Shown here: positions 33,801 to 46,900 of the stretch, one piece after another
How the letters are laid out: each line of letters opens with the position of its first letter
How positions within the stretch are numbered: the stretch's first letter is position 1
The notes under the pieces: generated by a model
The model's input: the letters and a program-made list of their open reading frames with translations, nothing else
The model's database searches: none
Told to the model about the DNA's origin: nothing
Translations under genes and position numbers: made by a program
DNA from: Eustoma russellianum
Taxonomy: Eukaryota > Streptophyta > Magnoliopsida > Gentianales > Gentianaceae
Direction of reading: 5' to 3'
NCBI GenBank assembly: GCA_036186865.1
Contig: AP025041.1
Location: 37,557,224 to 37,621,223 of the forward strand
Length of the DNA stretch: 64,000 nucleotides

Positions 33801-34898
33801 GCACAGAAAAGACAGTAGCAATATCCATATTCAACTGAGTGTACAGATTTAAAATAATAACGATAGTGGTTTCGTCTAAATAATTCCTTCCGCTTCCCAC
33901 AAGGGAAACATAAAGATGCATAAAGAGAAGGAAGACATGTAGGCTCTATTCTAGGTTGAATTTGCCCAATGACAGATGCAATGCGCTAAACCACACAAAA
34001 ATATCATACTCCAGCGACAAAATTGGGACTTTTTGTTCAATAGAGTTATGGCATAATCTAGAAATACAGCATCATTCTGTTGACTTATATCCATTTGGAA
34101 TGCTGGAGAATGCAATAACGGAGACATCCTTACAAGCTGAAGTATCATATCAATGAGTAATCCCGAAGATTAAATTCATGGCGACTTGATTCAAAAAAGA
34201 ACAAGAAGAAGAAGAAAGGACGAGATCTGAGTATAGTTTAGAGAAGTTAATCTGCAGTCAAGTCTTTTTTATAACCAGAGCTGTAAGGAACTGATAAATT
34301 CTATAACAAAGAGAAGAAGCTAAAGACACTTCACCTTTTTAACATAATCTTCATCTAGTCCACTCTAGCCCTACAAGATGAAAAAAGCACACACAAGAGA
34401 TATGGACCAGAATTCGAAAGGATAGACAGAAAAGTTTGCTTGGGAATGGAAATCAATATGACGTTCAAGTTTCACCATCATCATTCTTGAACAAATCCAT
34501 AAAGTATTTCTTTAAACATAGACACACTCAACTACCCGAAAAAAGTTTAATTAGAAGAAAAGAGCATCCAGATAAAAACCATCTTTAACATCCGACAAAA
34601 GAGAACACAAATGCCAACGGAAGGCACTAACATATAACAGCCCCATAATCTGTCTTTTCAATTAATACCCTCTGTCACATTTTATATATGGTCAAGCTCA
34701 AAAAAACCACTCCCATCCATAACATCACAGGGACAATCATCAAAAGGAAGACAGAAAAAGCCACTATTTTTTAAGAGCAAAAGCCAAAAGAAATTTCCAA
34801 GCAGAATAACAGATACCATTTTTCATGTCTTTAATTCAGTAACAAGACAATAATATAGAAAAACAACAAAACAAATGATACATGAATACATATATTAC
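30806..34898. other. 3' flank of the OB-fold gene and probable NFD6 3' region
   Basis: No coding region with a recognisable motif. The left part is 3' flank of the OB-fold gene. The right part should contain the short, often alternative, last exon or exons of the NFD6-like gene on the minus strand. Candidate acceptor sites occur near 32940 and 33520, but no family-typical C-terminus could be fixed. A SINE lies at 31903-32127. Confidence 0.4.
31903..32127 (+). repeat. SINE family 2 with internal duplication
   Basis: TATTCCTATTATTATGATATC, then GGAAACAAACTCTCTATCCC, then the block TGTTTGCCTG...CCTCTTCAGA present twice (about 32005-32035 and 32040-32070), then TAGTTTTTGCTTTCGATG and a TTG tail. 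It is longer than other copies because of the repeat. Confidence 0.65.
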
Positions 34899-35280
34899 CT
34901 TCAAGTGTCCAACCATAAGTTCGAGGATTGACAGAGAGCATAGAAGTGAGCAAAGCAGAGGCTGTAACGGAGTGGTACGGCAGCATCGATTGAACGCTAC
35001 TAATCTCAACAGGTGATCTAGATCAAAATTGAAACAGAAAAGTTGCTAAGCGGTGATTGAAATGAAATAATATGGATATAAAATTAAAAGGGAGAATAAG
35101 TTAGACTGATAATATGCATATTGGCTACCTGAAAATCCGAGCGGAGAGGGGCTTCTGAGTGGCGAAGCGAAATGGAGATCCAGTTGTCTTCGGCTTGGAA
35201 GCGGAGGTGACTCTGGCGACGGAGCCTCTAGAGCAGGAAGCGGTTGAGCGGAGGATAGACCTAGCAGCGACGGCAGCCAT
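34899..35280 (-). CDS. NFD6-like mitochondrial protein, exons 1 and 2 (partial)
   Basis: Resembles plant NUCLEAR FUSION DEFECTIVE 6, a small mitochondrial protein needed for polar nuclear fusion in the female gametophyte. Exon 1 (35280-35129) encodes an Arg/Ser/Ala-rich presequence starting MAAVAARSILRSTASCSRG. It splices at TTCAG|GTAGCC to exon 2 (35017-34899, acceptor TCTAG), which encodes SPVEISSVQSMLPYHSVTAS and SMLSVNPRTYGWTLEG. The ARIF|RSPVE join and the PYHS-TASALL and YGWT motifs are family marks. The donor GAAG|GTAATA leads to a further exon I could not place. About 90 residues are covered; the family is near 95-105. An overlapping open frame (35046-35312) is a shadow. Confidence 0.85.
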
Positions 35281-35460
35281 GGCAGCTGCGGTGGCGGAAA
35301 GGGTTTAAACACGGCAGGGAAAGGAAGGATGAGTTTAGGTCTAAAATCTCAATCCTTTCTTCCAGCTTTTTTTCATATTTTCGACTTCCTTCCATAGATG
35401 GGCCCATTTTTCGTCCAGGGGTACAATTGGAAATTGATTGGGATAAGTCATTTCATTTGT

Positions 35461-35610
35461 TACACGCAATTTATAGAGCCGAGAGTCTCATTGGAAGCAA
35501 ACTCTCTATCCCTTGGGATAGAAGTATTGTTTGCCTGCCATTTACCCTCTCCAGACCCTAGCGATAGCTTTTGCTGTCGCTGGAAAATATTGGGTTCGAT
35601 TGATTTGTTA
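35461..35610 (+). repeat. SINE family 2 copy
   Basis: Plus-oriented: GGAAGCAAACTCTCTATCCC, TTGGGATAGAAGTATTGTTT, CCCTAGCGATAGCTTTTGCT, then a degraded TTG tail. It lies about 200 bp upstream of the NFD6-like gene's start. Confidence 0.7.
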
Positions 35611-37082
35611 GTTCTTACCAGGTGAGGTCAAATCATTGTTCTCAGCGTCTACCGTTCTCCCCCAGTTGCATGTCTCTTTTTGAGATAGGATCATCTCGCC
35701 ACATGGTGAGTCACCCCACTCCACATCACGTGGCACGTAGCAGTAAGAAGGGATGGTGAAAGAAATGTGGTGAGTAGATATGAGCCCGTCTCTTTTAGGT
35801 CACCTCTTCATCTAAAGCATGGTGTTACAATAGTTGGTATGGAGTAAATAATGATGGGATTAAATACTGGTCAATCAAGAACTCATGGGGCAAAACTTGG
35901 GCAAAAAATTGATATATGAGGATAAACCTTTTGCCACAAACTCAAACTCAAATACTACTGCATAAGAGATCTCATGTGTAACTGTATGCTTAGAACACAA
36001 GAGACGGCATAAAGATCTTTAAGTTTAAATTTTGAGTTCTCTTATTGTGCAATTGGTCTATATCAATAACGAAAGAAATATGACATAGACATGTAAAAGC
36101 ATAAACATAAATAGACATACAAAACCATCAACCGGCATCTCAAAACCAAACGAGATAATAACTTAGTAGGTTTTGTGATCTGTCTGACGATAAACTTGTT
36201 TGACTATATAGATGGATTCTTTTAATTGTGAACCATTTTCTTCAAGTCTTTTGACTCAAAGTGTTTTGATCGTTCCGAATAGATTGCTTCATCAATGTCT
36301 ATATTAACAAAGGATATCCTTATATCCATGTAGAATAACCCATGATCCAAATGAACCATTAATGCCAAAATAATTTCTCTGCGAAACCGGATAGAAAGTC
36401 TCTACTCTCGATCGGATTTCATCAGTGGCATTAGCTATTGAGTATGTTTCACAGGATAAGAGATTTTTAGAGATCATATTTATCTGAAATTTGCTCATGA
36501 TTGATAATCAAGTATATAATATAAATCCTGACTACAATTAGAAGGAACTTAAATGATACTTAATAGAGAATTGTACTGTTGTTGATTACAATTTCTATAT
36601 AATTTATCTGATCTCTTGGCAAAAATCACTACTTTCAATTAGTAACCTAACATATTAGTTAATTAACAACTAAACTCAAACAATTACGTTGAATAGCCCA
36701 AAACCAATCATCTTAGGTCAAAAATTATGTTATTCAAGAAAATCACCTTTTAAGACCGATTAAGGGAGTAAAATACTAAATTAGGTAGTGAAAACGATAA
36801 AATAAAGTCATAAATTGAAATTAAATCATTTTGAATCAGCAGTAACAAAAATATTGCTTTTTACAACGATGGATGAAACACGAAAAAATATGGTAGTACT
36901 TCTACTCTTTTAAATTAGATATTATTTTTTAGTATCTTGATTCAGGCCATAGAATATTTTTATCAGTGGTCACTAAAATATTTTTACCAAACCTTTTTGG
37001 TCATTATTTTTTTTTTGGTAATTATATTAAGTAAGTAATACTAAGGTTACGGCAGACTTAAAAGGACAAAAATGTTAGAAAC
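35611..37082. other. Intergenic, degraded foldback-like repeat, no gene
   Basis: About 35690-35800 shares CACGTGGCA, AGCAGTAAGAAGGG-like and GGTGAG text with the foldback element at 17630-17716 and may be a decayed relative. The rest is AT-rich, without repeats or open frames of note. Confidence 0.4.
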
Positions 37083-38194
37083 TGTACCGCGTGCGTTCGG
37101 GTGAATCGACAAAAAATGCAAGCAAAACCGAGGCGAGTCTAAGGACTCTGTCCTTAAGACGAATTGCTCCGGTATACTGTGCCCAACCACTGAAGCAAAC
37201 GTCTCCCAGGATACAACGGCAAACAGTTCACACGAGCGGCACTGCAACGTAGGAACTCATCGAACCTGTAAGCGCTCTGACTTCACGATCACTGTAAGGA
37301 ATGAATGCAGCAGTATGTATGCAAGGGAGGAAGCAGAAGAAAGTGAAAAATTTCGCAGAGGTCTGGAGAGCAGGCCTTTAAATAGGGGAAAAGGAAATAG
37401 CAGTTTTCGATCTCAGCCGTTGGATCTGGCGGTTTTCATCCACAACCGTTAGATCGTAAACCGTGACGGTTTTAAACGTAGACCGTCAGATCTGACGGTT
37501 TACGTTTACAACCGTCAGATCAAAAACCGTAGGAGTTTTAAATCTCAGCATTTGGATCAGAAACCGTTGACAGTTTTAAATCTCAGCCTTTGGATCGCAA
37601 TCCGCGTCAACTTTTAATCTCAGCCTTTAGATCTTCTCAGAATTTTATTGACCATACGATTAAGAGAATTTATTTTTCTGGAAAATTTAATGAATAATTC
37701 TCCAAAAAGATAAGAACAGGCCACGAAGCCACGAGCCGAGTCGGCCGGGCGGGCGGGCGGTGGCGCGTGCGTGTGTGGTGAACCTTGCCTGAGCTGCGTC
37801 ATGACTCCGTCAAAAACTTCTCTTGCCCAAGGGCACATTTTAGAAAGCTCCAACTAAAACTATATATGGTGGCCTTTTCATCTCAAGTGGCCAATATGGT
37901 ATTCCACTTAAGGGGTGATGTGTTCACTCCTCAAGAGGCTACATCACCACTTTTCCAATTTCCTTCCAATTTTACTCCAACTTTGAGCATTAATTTCTCA
38001 TTCACCTGGTATCAGAATCGAGTGATTCAAAAGCCTAAAGTCATCTACTTGTCACGTAGATAATTTAAAATTTATTAGTTTTCGTTTTTTGATTAAAGAA
38101 CACTAATCATAATTAAGCTCAAAGTATGGTGGTTGTCAACTTTTGACAAACCCATTTGCCCAAACTTTTCCAATTCACTTCAATTTCTCCAACA
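37083..38194 (-). repeat. Copia LTR A (3'-most)
   Basis: 1112 bp, TG...CA. It lacks a 7-bp CTTTAGA-type segment present in B and C (near 37357). On the minus strand, a TATA-like CTATTTAAAGG at 37376-37386 is preceded by seven copies of a GGATC-type motif (37414-37633). Its right half agrees with LTR B against C. Confidence 0.9.
37414..37633 (-). promoter_or_regulatory. Motif array and TATA box in the Copia LTR promoter
   Basis: On the plus strand, seven variants of CCGTTRGATC / CCGTCAGATC / CCTTTGGATC occur at roughly 30-bp spacing. In the element's sense they lie directly upstream of the TATA-like CTATTTAAAGG (37386-37376). The same array is present in LTRs B (43170-43395) and C (48940-49155). 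By analogy with repeated boxes in other plant Copia LTRs it is probably an enhancer; this is inference. Confidence 0.5.
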
Positions 38195-38212
38195 ATCCCC
38201 CACATGAATGAA
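38195..38212 (-). other. Polypurine tract, unit 1
   Basis: ATGTGGGGGAT, read on the minus strand, lies directly before the TG of LTR A. It is the expected start site of plus-strand DNA synthesis. The same tract precedes LTR B at 43953. Confidence 0.8.
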
Positions 38213-41200
38213 AATTAATGCAGATGCAGACTCTATCGTGAAGTCAGACAGGATATGTTGCATTAGAAGAGGTAGCTTTTGGCTTTGAGCCTTTCATAGT
38301 GATGTATCATCGGATCCACTCAGCTAATTAGTGACTTGATGTCTTGAAAATCAGCCTTTGATGTGAATCAAGACAACGATCCTCACACAACACTTCCTTT
38401 AACACCTCTATTAGGTTCTCATGGTTTTGTTCATTATTTCCATGAACAACCTGGTTTCAGAAAGTGTTTTAAAGAATTCTTGCCTCACAGAATTCTTACA
38501 GAAGCGGCCCCACTTCACACTTACATAGGTGATTCCTATCAAGAATATTCTGTCATACCCCACTTGAAGTATCAAGATATAGGACATCATTAAAAGCTCT
38601 AGCTTACCCTAACTATTCTTTGCAGACAACACTTTTGTTTAACAGAATGAGTAAGTGCTAACTGAACCCTTATAACTTAGTTTTCCTATTGAACCTAGAT
38701 TCTGGGATCTCCAGTCAACAAGGTTGGGTTACCATTACAAAGATTCTTGCTTTGTAGGCTTAAGTCCCATTCCGTTTGTCAATTTAGACATCTGATCTCT
38801 AGGCAGAGCTTTGGTAAGCAGATCCGCAAGATTTTCCTTTGATTTTATGTAATCAATGGAAATCACGCCATTAGAGATCAATTGCTTAATGGTATTATGT
38901 CTCTGACGTATATGTCGTGACTTACCATTGTAGATGCTACTTTGAGCTCGTCCTATAGCTCACTGACTATCACAGTGTATGCTAATAGGAGCGATTGGCT
39001 TAGGCCAACATGGAATGTCCTCCAGAAAGTTTCGAAGCCATTCAGCCTCTTCTCCAGCTTTGTCTAATGCTATAAACTCGGCTTCCATTGTGGATCGAGC
39101 TATGCATGTTTGCTTAGTGGATTTCCATGACACAGCACCACCACCAACAGTGAATAAATATCCACTTGTGGATTTTGAGTCTTTGCAATCTGATATCCAG
39201 TTTGCATCGCAGTATCCTTCCAATACTGTTGGATATCTTGTATAGTGTAATCCAAGGTTCATTGTGTACTTAAGGTACCTCATCACTCTATTTAGAGCTT
39301 TCCAATGATCTTCACTTGGATTACTGGTAAACCTGCTCAATTTGTTTACTGAACAAGCTAAGTCTGGTCTTGTACAGTTCGTTATGTACATTAGACTTCC
39401 AATCACTTGTGAGTACTTCAATTGAGATACTGGTTCACCTCGGTTCTTCTTTAAGTGCATACTTAAGTCAAGTGGGGTTTTTACTACATATTGAATCGTT
39501 TGAGAACGGACTCAATATAATGACTTTGTGACATGATCAATCCTTCAGTTACCCTAGAAATCTTAATTCCTAGAATAACATTGGCAACCCCCATATCCTT
39601 CATGTCAAAATTTCGTGTTAACATCTTCTTGGTATTCAAGATGATGTCACGAGTACTGCCCATGATTAACATGTCATCTACATAGAGACATACTATTACA
39701 TAAGCATTAAGTGTGTTTTTGATGTAAACACACTTGTCACACTCGTTGATCCTGAAGTTGTTTGACATCATTACCTGATCAAACTTCAAATGCCATTGTT
39801 TTGGTGCTTGTTTAAGTCCGTACAAAGACTTAACAAGTCTACAAACTTTCTTCTCTTGTCCTGACACAACAAACCCTTCTGGTTGTTCCATGTATATCTC
39901 CTCCTCCAAATCACCGTTAAGAAAAGCCGTCTTAACATCCATCTGATGGATTTCTAAGTTATAGACTGCTGCAATCGCGACTAGCACTCTGATTGATGTA
40001 ATCCTTGTCACTGGCGAGTAAGTGTCAAAGAAATCAAACCCTTCTTTTTGTCGATAACCTTTGGCTATCAACCGCACTTTGTATTTGTTGATAGATCCAT
40101 CTTCTTTTAACTTCTTGAAAATCCACTTGCATCCGAGTGGTTTACTTCCGGTGGAAGATTGACCAGCTCCCAAGTGTGATTTTGAAGAATAGATTCTATC
40201 TCACTGTTTATTGCCTCTTTCCAGAATGGAGCTTCTGGTGTTGACATTGCCTCTGAAAAGGTCCTTGGCTCATTCTCTACCATAAAGGTTAGAAAATCTG
40301 GTCAAAAAGAAGTGGGTCTTCTGGCTCGCTTGCCTTGACGGGGTTCGTCAATTTCTTGAGCCGTTGTGTCCCGAGCTCGCTTACTAGTGCTGGCTTCTTC
40401 ATTATTTCGATCTTTCTTTGGAAAGACGTCTTCATAAAACACTGCATTTCTTGACTCCATGACAACATTTTCATGTGTGCCAGGGATGTCAGACTTGTGC
40501 ACCAAGAATCGATATGCACTACTGTTTGTTGCATATCCTATGAATATACAATCAATTGTTTTGGGCCCTATTCTGACTTGTCTTGGTTTAGGTACTGCTA
40601 CCTTAGCAAGACACCCCCACACTTTTAAGTATTTGAAACTAGGTTTATAACCTTTCCAAAGTTCATAAGGGGTTTTATCCATCTTTTTAGATGGAATTCT
40701 ATTTAGAATGACATTGGCGGAGAGAATTGCTTCCCCCCACAAGTTCTGAGGTAAACCTGAACTTATCAACATAGCATTCATCATCTCCTTAAGAGTTCGA
40801 TTCTTGCGTTCAGCAATACCATTGGATTGAGGTGAGTATGGCGCGGTGGTTTGATGAATAATGCCATGTTCTGAACAGAATTCATTAAACGGTGCATCAT
40901 ATTCGCCACCTCTATCACTACGAATTATCTTAATTCGTTTGCTAAGTTGATTTTCAACTTCATTCTTATAATCCTTAAAAAGCATTAACGACCTCATCTT
41001 TGCTACTTAGCAAATAAACATAACATTATCTAGTGCAATCGTCAATAAAAGTTACAAAGTACTTTTTACCACCTCTTGTTTGTACAAACTTTAAATCACA
41101 CACATCTGTATGAATTAAATCTAACACTTCAGTGTTTCTTTCAATCGAAGAAAAAGGAGCCTTAGTCATTTTCGCTTCAATACAAACTTGACATTTTTTC

Positions 41201-42703
41201 TTAGTCAAATTCAGTTTAGGCAACAAATCAAGATTAATCATTCTTTGAATTGATTTGTAATTAACGTGTCCCAAACGTAAATGCCATAAACAAGAAGACT
41301 CAAGCATATAAGCAGAAGTAGATGCATTTTTTATTAGCCTTTACGGGCACAACTTTTTCTTTCTTAGGTACAATGGTCATAACGTTTAACTTAAACATTC
41401 TGTCTACCAAGTACCCCTTTCCCAAGTACAACCCATTCTTAGTAATGATAACTTTGTTAGACTCCAAGACGAGTCTAAAACCAAGCATCACCATCAAAGC
41501 GCAAGAGATCAAATTCTTCCTAATATCAGGAACATGCAAAACATTCTGCAGAGTCAGACACTTTCCAGAAGTCAACTTTAGAACAACATTTCCTTCACCT
41601 TCAATCTTTGATGCAGCATCATTTCCCATGTAAATCTCTGCACCATCAACAGGCTTGTATTCTGTGAACATTGCCTTGCTTGCACAAACATGTCTTGTAG
41701 CCCCCGTGTCCAGCCACCACGCGTGTGGATTTCCCATAATGTTGCATTCACTTACAACAACACAAAGATCCAGATTTTCCATTGCACCAACCAGATTCGC
41801 CTTCACTTTCTCTTGCCTCTTCTTCGGCTTGCGACAGTCACTGCTCCGGTGCCCCTGAATGCCTCAGTTGTAGCATTTTCCTGTGAACTTTTTGGCGATC
41901 TCTTTGCCTTTGTTGTTCACTCCCAACTTGCCTTTCTTTTTCTTCGTCGCCTCTGCAATATGAGCCTTTGCTTGACCAGAGTATTGAGCAAACTTTTTTT
42001 CAGATCTGCGGTTGTTTTCTTTGATACGCAATCGAACAATCAGATCTTCCAAGGACATCTCCCTTCGCTTATGTTTGAGATAGCTCCTGAATTCCCTCCA
42101 CAAAAGAGGTAGCCTCTCAACCACAGCAGTAACAAGGAAAGATTCACTAAGGGACATACCCTCTTCTTCCTTTTCAGCCACTAACATCTGAAATTCCTCA
42201 ATCTGAGAAATAACAGTTTTGGAATCAGTCATCTTAAAATCAAGAAATTTACCAATGATAAATTTCTTCACACCAGCATCCTCTGTCCTGTATTTTTTGT
42301 CTAAAGCCTGCCATAAAGATTTTGCAGTCTTAAAGGTACTATACAGTCCATACAGAGAATTATCGAGACAACTTAAAATATGACTCAAATAGACATAATC
42401 ACTCTATTTCCATGCTTCAGTCATCAAGCTATTCTGCATATTCATGTTCTGATCCTCGACTGGTATCACCACTGGAGGATCCTCGCTCAGCATCTTGGCC
42501 AGCCCCAAAGTTGTCAAAAAGAACAGCATCTTCTACTGCCAAAGTTTGAAGAAACTGCCTCCAAACTTCTCTTGTTTCTCAGCCTGTCCAACAGCCAGAA
42601 CAGGAGCAGGAATGGCAGCGGGTGCAACTGGAACAGCAGGGTTCACTTCCTCGGACGGACCAAGGTGCACGCCATTGAAGGAGTTCGAACTTTTGTTCTC
42701 CAT
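38213..42703 (-). pseudogene. Copia gag-pol, unit 1, heavily broken
   Basis: Same protein as unit 2, with more damage. Gag starts at the ATG at 42703. A stop near 42533 and an amber stop (about 42403) follow, the latter shared with unit 2. A TGA replaces the second zinc-knuckle Cys near 41864. Frameshifts lie near 41310, 41030-40990, 40300 and 40170. The protease motif (WWLDTGATRHVCAS), integrase blocks (LIHTDVCDLKF, IIRSDRGGEYDAP), RT box (YVDDMLIMGS) and RNase H block (ARSTMEAEFIAL) are recognisable. A TGA in CDSQ-stop-AIGRAQ (38960-38962) is shared with unit 2. Confidence 0.9.
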
Positions 42704-42833
42704 TTCAGATTCTGTAAACGCAATACAAAAACAGAACACGAAACCAATTAGTCTCGTACAAATAGACGCTGTAGACGCAACCAGAAAACCGAAACAGATT
42801 ACAACATATATACAAGTTCGTCTTAAGAACAAG

Positions 42834-43952
42834 TGTACAGTGTGCGTTCGGGTGAATCGACAAAAAAGGCAAGCAAAACTGAGGCGAGTCTAAGGACTCT
42901 GTCCTTAAGACGAATTGCTCCGGTATACTGTGCCCAACCAGTGAAGCAAACGTCTCCCAGGATACAACGGCAAACAGTTCACACGAGCGGCACTGCAACG
43001 TAGGAACTCATCGAACCTGTAAGCGCTCTGACTTCACGATCACTCTAAGGAATGAATGCAGCAGTATGTACGCAAGGGAGGAAGCAGAAGAAAGTGAAAA
43101 ATTTCGCAGGCTTTAGAGGTCTGGAGAGCAGGCCTTTAAATAGGGGAAAAGGAAATAGCAGTTTTCGATCTCAGCCGTTGGATCTGGCTGTTTTCATCCA
43201 CAACCGTTAGATCGTAAACTGCGACGGTTTTAAACGTAGACCGTCAGATCTGACGGTTTTCATCCGCAACCGTTAGATCAAAAACCGTAGGAGTTTTAAA
43301 TCTCAGCCTTTGGATCAGAAACCGTTGACAGTTTTAAATCTCAGCCTTTGGATCGCAATCTGCATCAACTTTTAATCTCAGCCTTTAGATCTTCTCAAAA
43401 TTTTATTGACCATACGATTAAGAGAATTTATTTTTCGGGAAAATTTAATGAATAATTCTCCAAAAAGATAAGAACATGCCACGAAGCCACGAGCCGAGTC
43501 GGCCGGGCGGGCGGGCGGCGGCGCGTGCGTGTGTGGTGAACCTTGCCTGAGCTGCGTCCTGACTCCGTCAAAAACTTCTCTTGCCCAAGGGCACATTTTA
43601 GAAAGCTCCAACTAAAACTATATATGGTGGCCTTTTCATCTCAAGTGGCCAATATGGTATTCCACTTAAGGGGTGATGTGTTCACTCCTCAAGAGGCTAC
43701 ATCACCACTTTTCCAATTTCCTTCCAATTTTACTCCAACTTTGAGCATTAATTTCTCATTCACCTGGTATCAGAATCGAGTGATTCAAAAGCCTAAAGTC
43801 ATCTACTTGTCACGTAGATAATTTAAAATTTATTAGTTTTCGTTTTTTGATTAAAGAACACTAATCATAATTAAGCTCAAAGTATGGTGGTTGTCAACTT
43901 TTGACAAACCCATTTGCCCAAACTTTTCCAATTCACTTCAATTTCTCCAACA
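42834..43952 (-). repeat. Copia LTR B (central, shared, mosaic)
   Basis: 1119 bp. It serves as the 3' LTR of unit 2 and the 5' LTR of unit 1. The left half (U5 side) matches LTR C at sites where A differs (ACAG start, CCAGTG, the CTTTAGA segment, TTTTCATCC, CCTTTGG). The right half (U3 side, from about 43450) matches LTR A at sites where C differs (GGGCGGGCGGGCGG, CCAATATGG, CACCTGG, AAAGTCATC, AAAGTATGG). Confidence 0.9.
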
Positions 43953-43970
43953 ATCCCCCACATGAATGAA
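43953..43970 (-). other. Polypurine tract, unit 2
   Basis: Same ATGTGGGGGAT tract (minus strand) directly before the TG of LTR B. Confidence 0.8.
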
Positions 43971-46900
43971 AATTAATGCAGATGCAGACTCTATCGTGAA
44001 GTCAGACAGGATATGTTGCATTAGAAGAGGTAGCTTTTGGCTTTGAGCCTTTCATAGTGATGTATCATCGGATCCACTCAGCTAATTAGTGACTTGATGT
44101 CTTGAAAATCAGCCTTTGATGTGAATCAAGACAACGATCCTCACACAACACTTCCTTTAACACCTCTATTAGGTTCTCATGGTTTTGTTCATTATGTCCA
44201 TGAACAACCTGGTTTCAGAAAGTGTTTTAAAGAATTCTTGCCTCACAGAATTCTTACAGAAGCGGCCCCACATCACACTTACATAGGTGATTCCTATCAA
44301 GAATATTCTGTCATACCCCACTTGAAGTATCAAGATATAGGACATCATTAAAAGCTCTAGCTTACCCTAACTATTCTTTGCAGACAACACTTTTGTTTAA
44401 CAGAATGAGTAAGTGCTAACTGAACCCTTATAACTTAGTTTTCCTATTGAACCTAGATTCTGGGATCTCCAGTCAACAAGGTTGGGTTACCATTACAAAG
44501 ATTCTTGCTTTGTAGGCTTAAGTCCCATTCCGTTTGTCAATTTAGACATCTGATCTCTAGGCAGAGCTTTGGTAAGCAGATCCGCAAGATTTTCCTTTGA
44601 TTTTATGTAATCAATGGAAATCACGCCATTAGAGATCAATTGCTTAATGGTATTATGTCTCTGACGTATATGTCGTGACTTACCATTGTAGATGCTACTT
44701 TGAGCTCGTCCTATAGATCACTGACTATCACAGTGTATGCTAATAGGAGCGATTGGCTTAGGCCAACATGGAATGTCCTCCAGAAAGTTTCGAAGCCATT
44801 CAGCCTCTTCTCCAGCTTTGTCTAATGCTATAAACTCGGCTTCCATTGTGGATCGAGCTATGCATGTTTGCTTAGTGGATTTCTATGACACAGCACCACC
44901 ACCAACAGTGAATAAATATCCACTTGTGGATTTTGAGTCTTTGCAATCTGATATCCAGTTTGCATCGCAGTATCCTTCCAATACTGTTGGATATCTTGTA
45001 TAGTGTAATCCAAGGTTCATTGTGTACTTAAGGTACCTCATCACTCTATTTAGAGCTTTCCAATGATCTTCACTTGGATTACTGGTAAACCTGCTCAATT
45101 TGTTTACTGAACAAGCTAAGTCTGGTCTTGTACAGTTCGTTATGTACATTAGACTTCCAATCACTTGTGACTACTTCAATTGAGATACTGGTTCACCTCG
45201 GTTCTTCCTTAAGTGCATACTTAAGTCAAGTGTAGTTTTTACTGGTTTTGCATCAAACATATTGAATCGTTTGAGAACAGACTCAATATAATGACTTTGT
45301 GACATGATCAATCCTTCAGTTACCCTAGAAATCTTAATTCCTAGAATAACATTGGCAACCCCCAAATCCTTCATGTCAAAATTTCGTGTTAACATCTTCT
45401 TGGTATTCAAGATGATGTCACGAGTACTGCCCATGATTAACATGTCATCTACATAGAGACATACTATTACATAAGCATTAAGTGTGTTTTTGATGTAAAC
45501 ACACTTGTCACACTCGTTGATCCTGAAGTTGTTTGACATCATTACCTGATCAAACTTCAAATGCCATTGTTTTGGTGCTTGTTTAAGTCCGTACAAAGAC
45601 TTAACAAGTCTACAAACTTTCTTCTCTTGTCCTGACACAACAAACCCTTCTGGTTGTTCCATGTATATCTCCTCCTCCAAATCACCGTTAAGAAAAGCCG
45701 TCTTAACATCCATCTGATGGATTTCTAAGTTATAGACTGCTGCAATCGCGACTAGCACTCTGATTGATGTAATCCTTGTCACTGGCGAGTAAGTGTCAAA
45801 GAAATCAAACCCTTCTTTTTGTCGATAACCTTTGGCTACCAACCGCACTTTGTATTTGTCGATAGATCCATCTTCTTTTAACTTCTTGAAAATCCACTTG
45901 CATCCGAGTGGTTTACTTCCTGGTGGAAGATTGACCAGCTTCCAAGTGTGATTTTGAAGAATAGATTCTATCTCACTGTTTATTGCCTCTTTCCAGAATG
46001 GAGCTTCTGGTGTTGACATTGCCTCTGAAAAGGTCCTTGGCTCATTCTCTACCATAAAGGTTAGAAAATCTGGTCCAAAAGAAGTGGGTCTTCTGGCTCG
46101 CTTGCCTTGACGGGGTTCGTCAATTTCTTGAGCCGTTGTGTCCCGAGCTCGCTTACTAGTGCTGGCTTCTTCATTATTTCGATCTTTCTTTGGAAAGACG
46201 TCTTCATAAAACACTGCATTTCTTGACTCCATGACAACATTTTCATGTGTGCCAGGGATATCAGACTTGTGCACCAAGAATCGATATGCACTACTGTTTG
46301 TTGCATATCCTATGAATATACAATCAATTGTTTTGGGCCCTATTCTGACTTGTCTTGGTTTAGGTACTGCTACCTTAGCAAGACACCCCCACACTTTTAA
46401 GTATTTGAAACTAGGTTTATAACCTTTCCAAAGTTCATAAGGGGTTTTATCCATCTTTTTAGATGGAATTCTATTTAGAATGACATTGGCGGAGAGAATT
46501 GCTTCCCCCCACAAGTTCTGAGGTAAACCCGAACTTATCAACATAGCATTCATCATCTCCTTAAGAGTTCGATTCTTGCGTTCAGCAATACCATTGGATT
46601 GAGGTGAGTATGGCGCGGTGGTTTGATGAATAATGCCATGTTCTGAACAGAATTCATTAAACGGTGCATCATATTCGCCACCTCTATCACTACGAATTAT
46701 CTTAATTCGTTTGCTAAGTTGATTTTCAACTTCATTCTTATAATCCTTAAAAGCATTAACGACCTCATCTTTGCTACTTAGCAAATAAACATAACAGTAT
46801 CTAGTGCAATCGTCAATAAAAGTTACAAAGTACTTTTTATCACCTCTTGTTTGTACAAACTTTAAATCACACACATCTGTATGAATTAAATCTAACACTT

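Noticed and set aside
37620..38063. 77- and 92-codon frames repeated in each Copia LTR
   Set aside because: They recur only because the LTR recurs; they lie on both strands across regulatory sequence and show no protein family.
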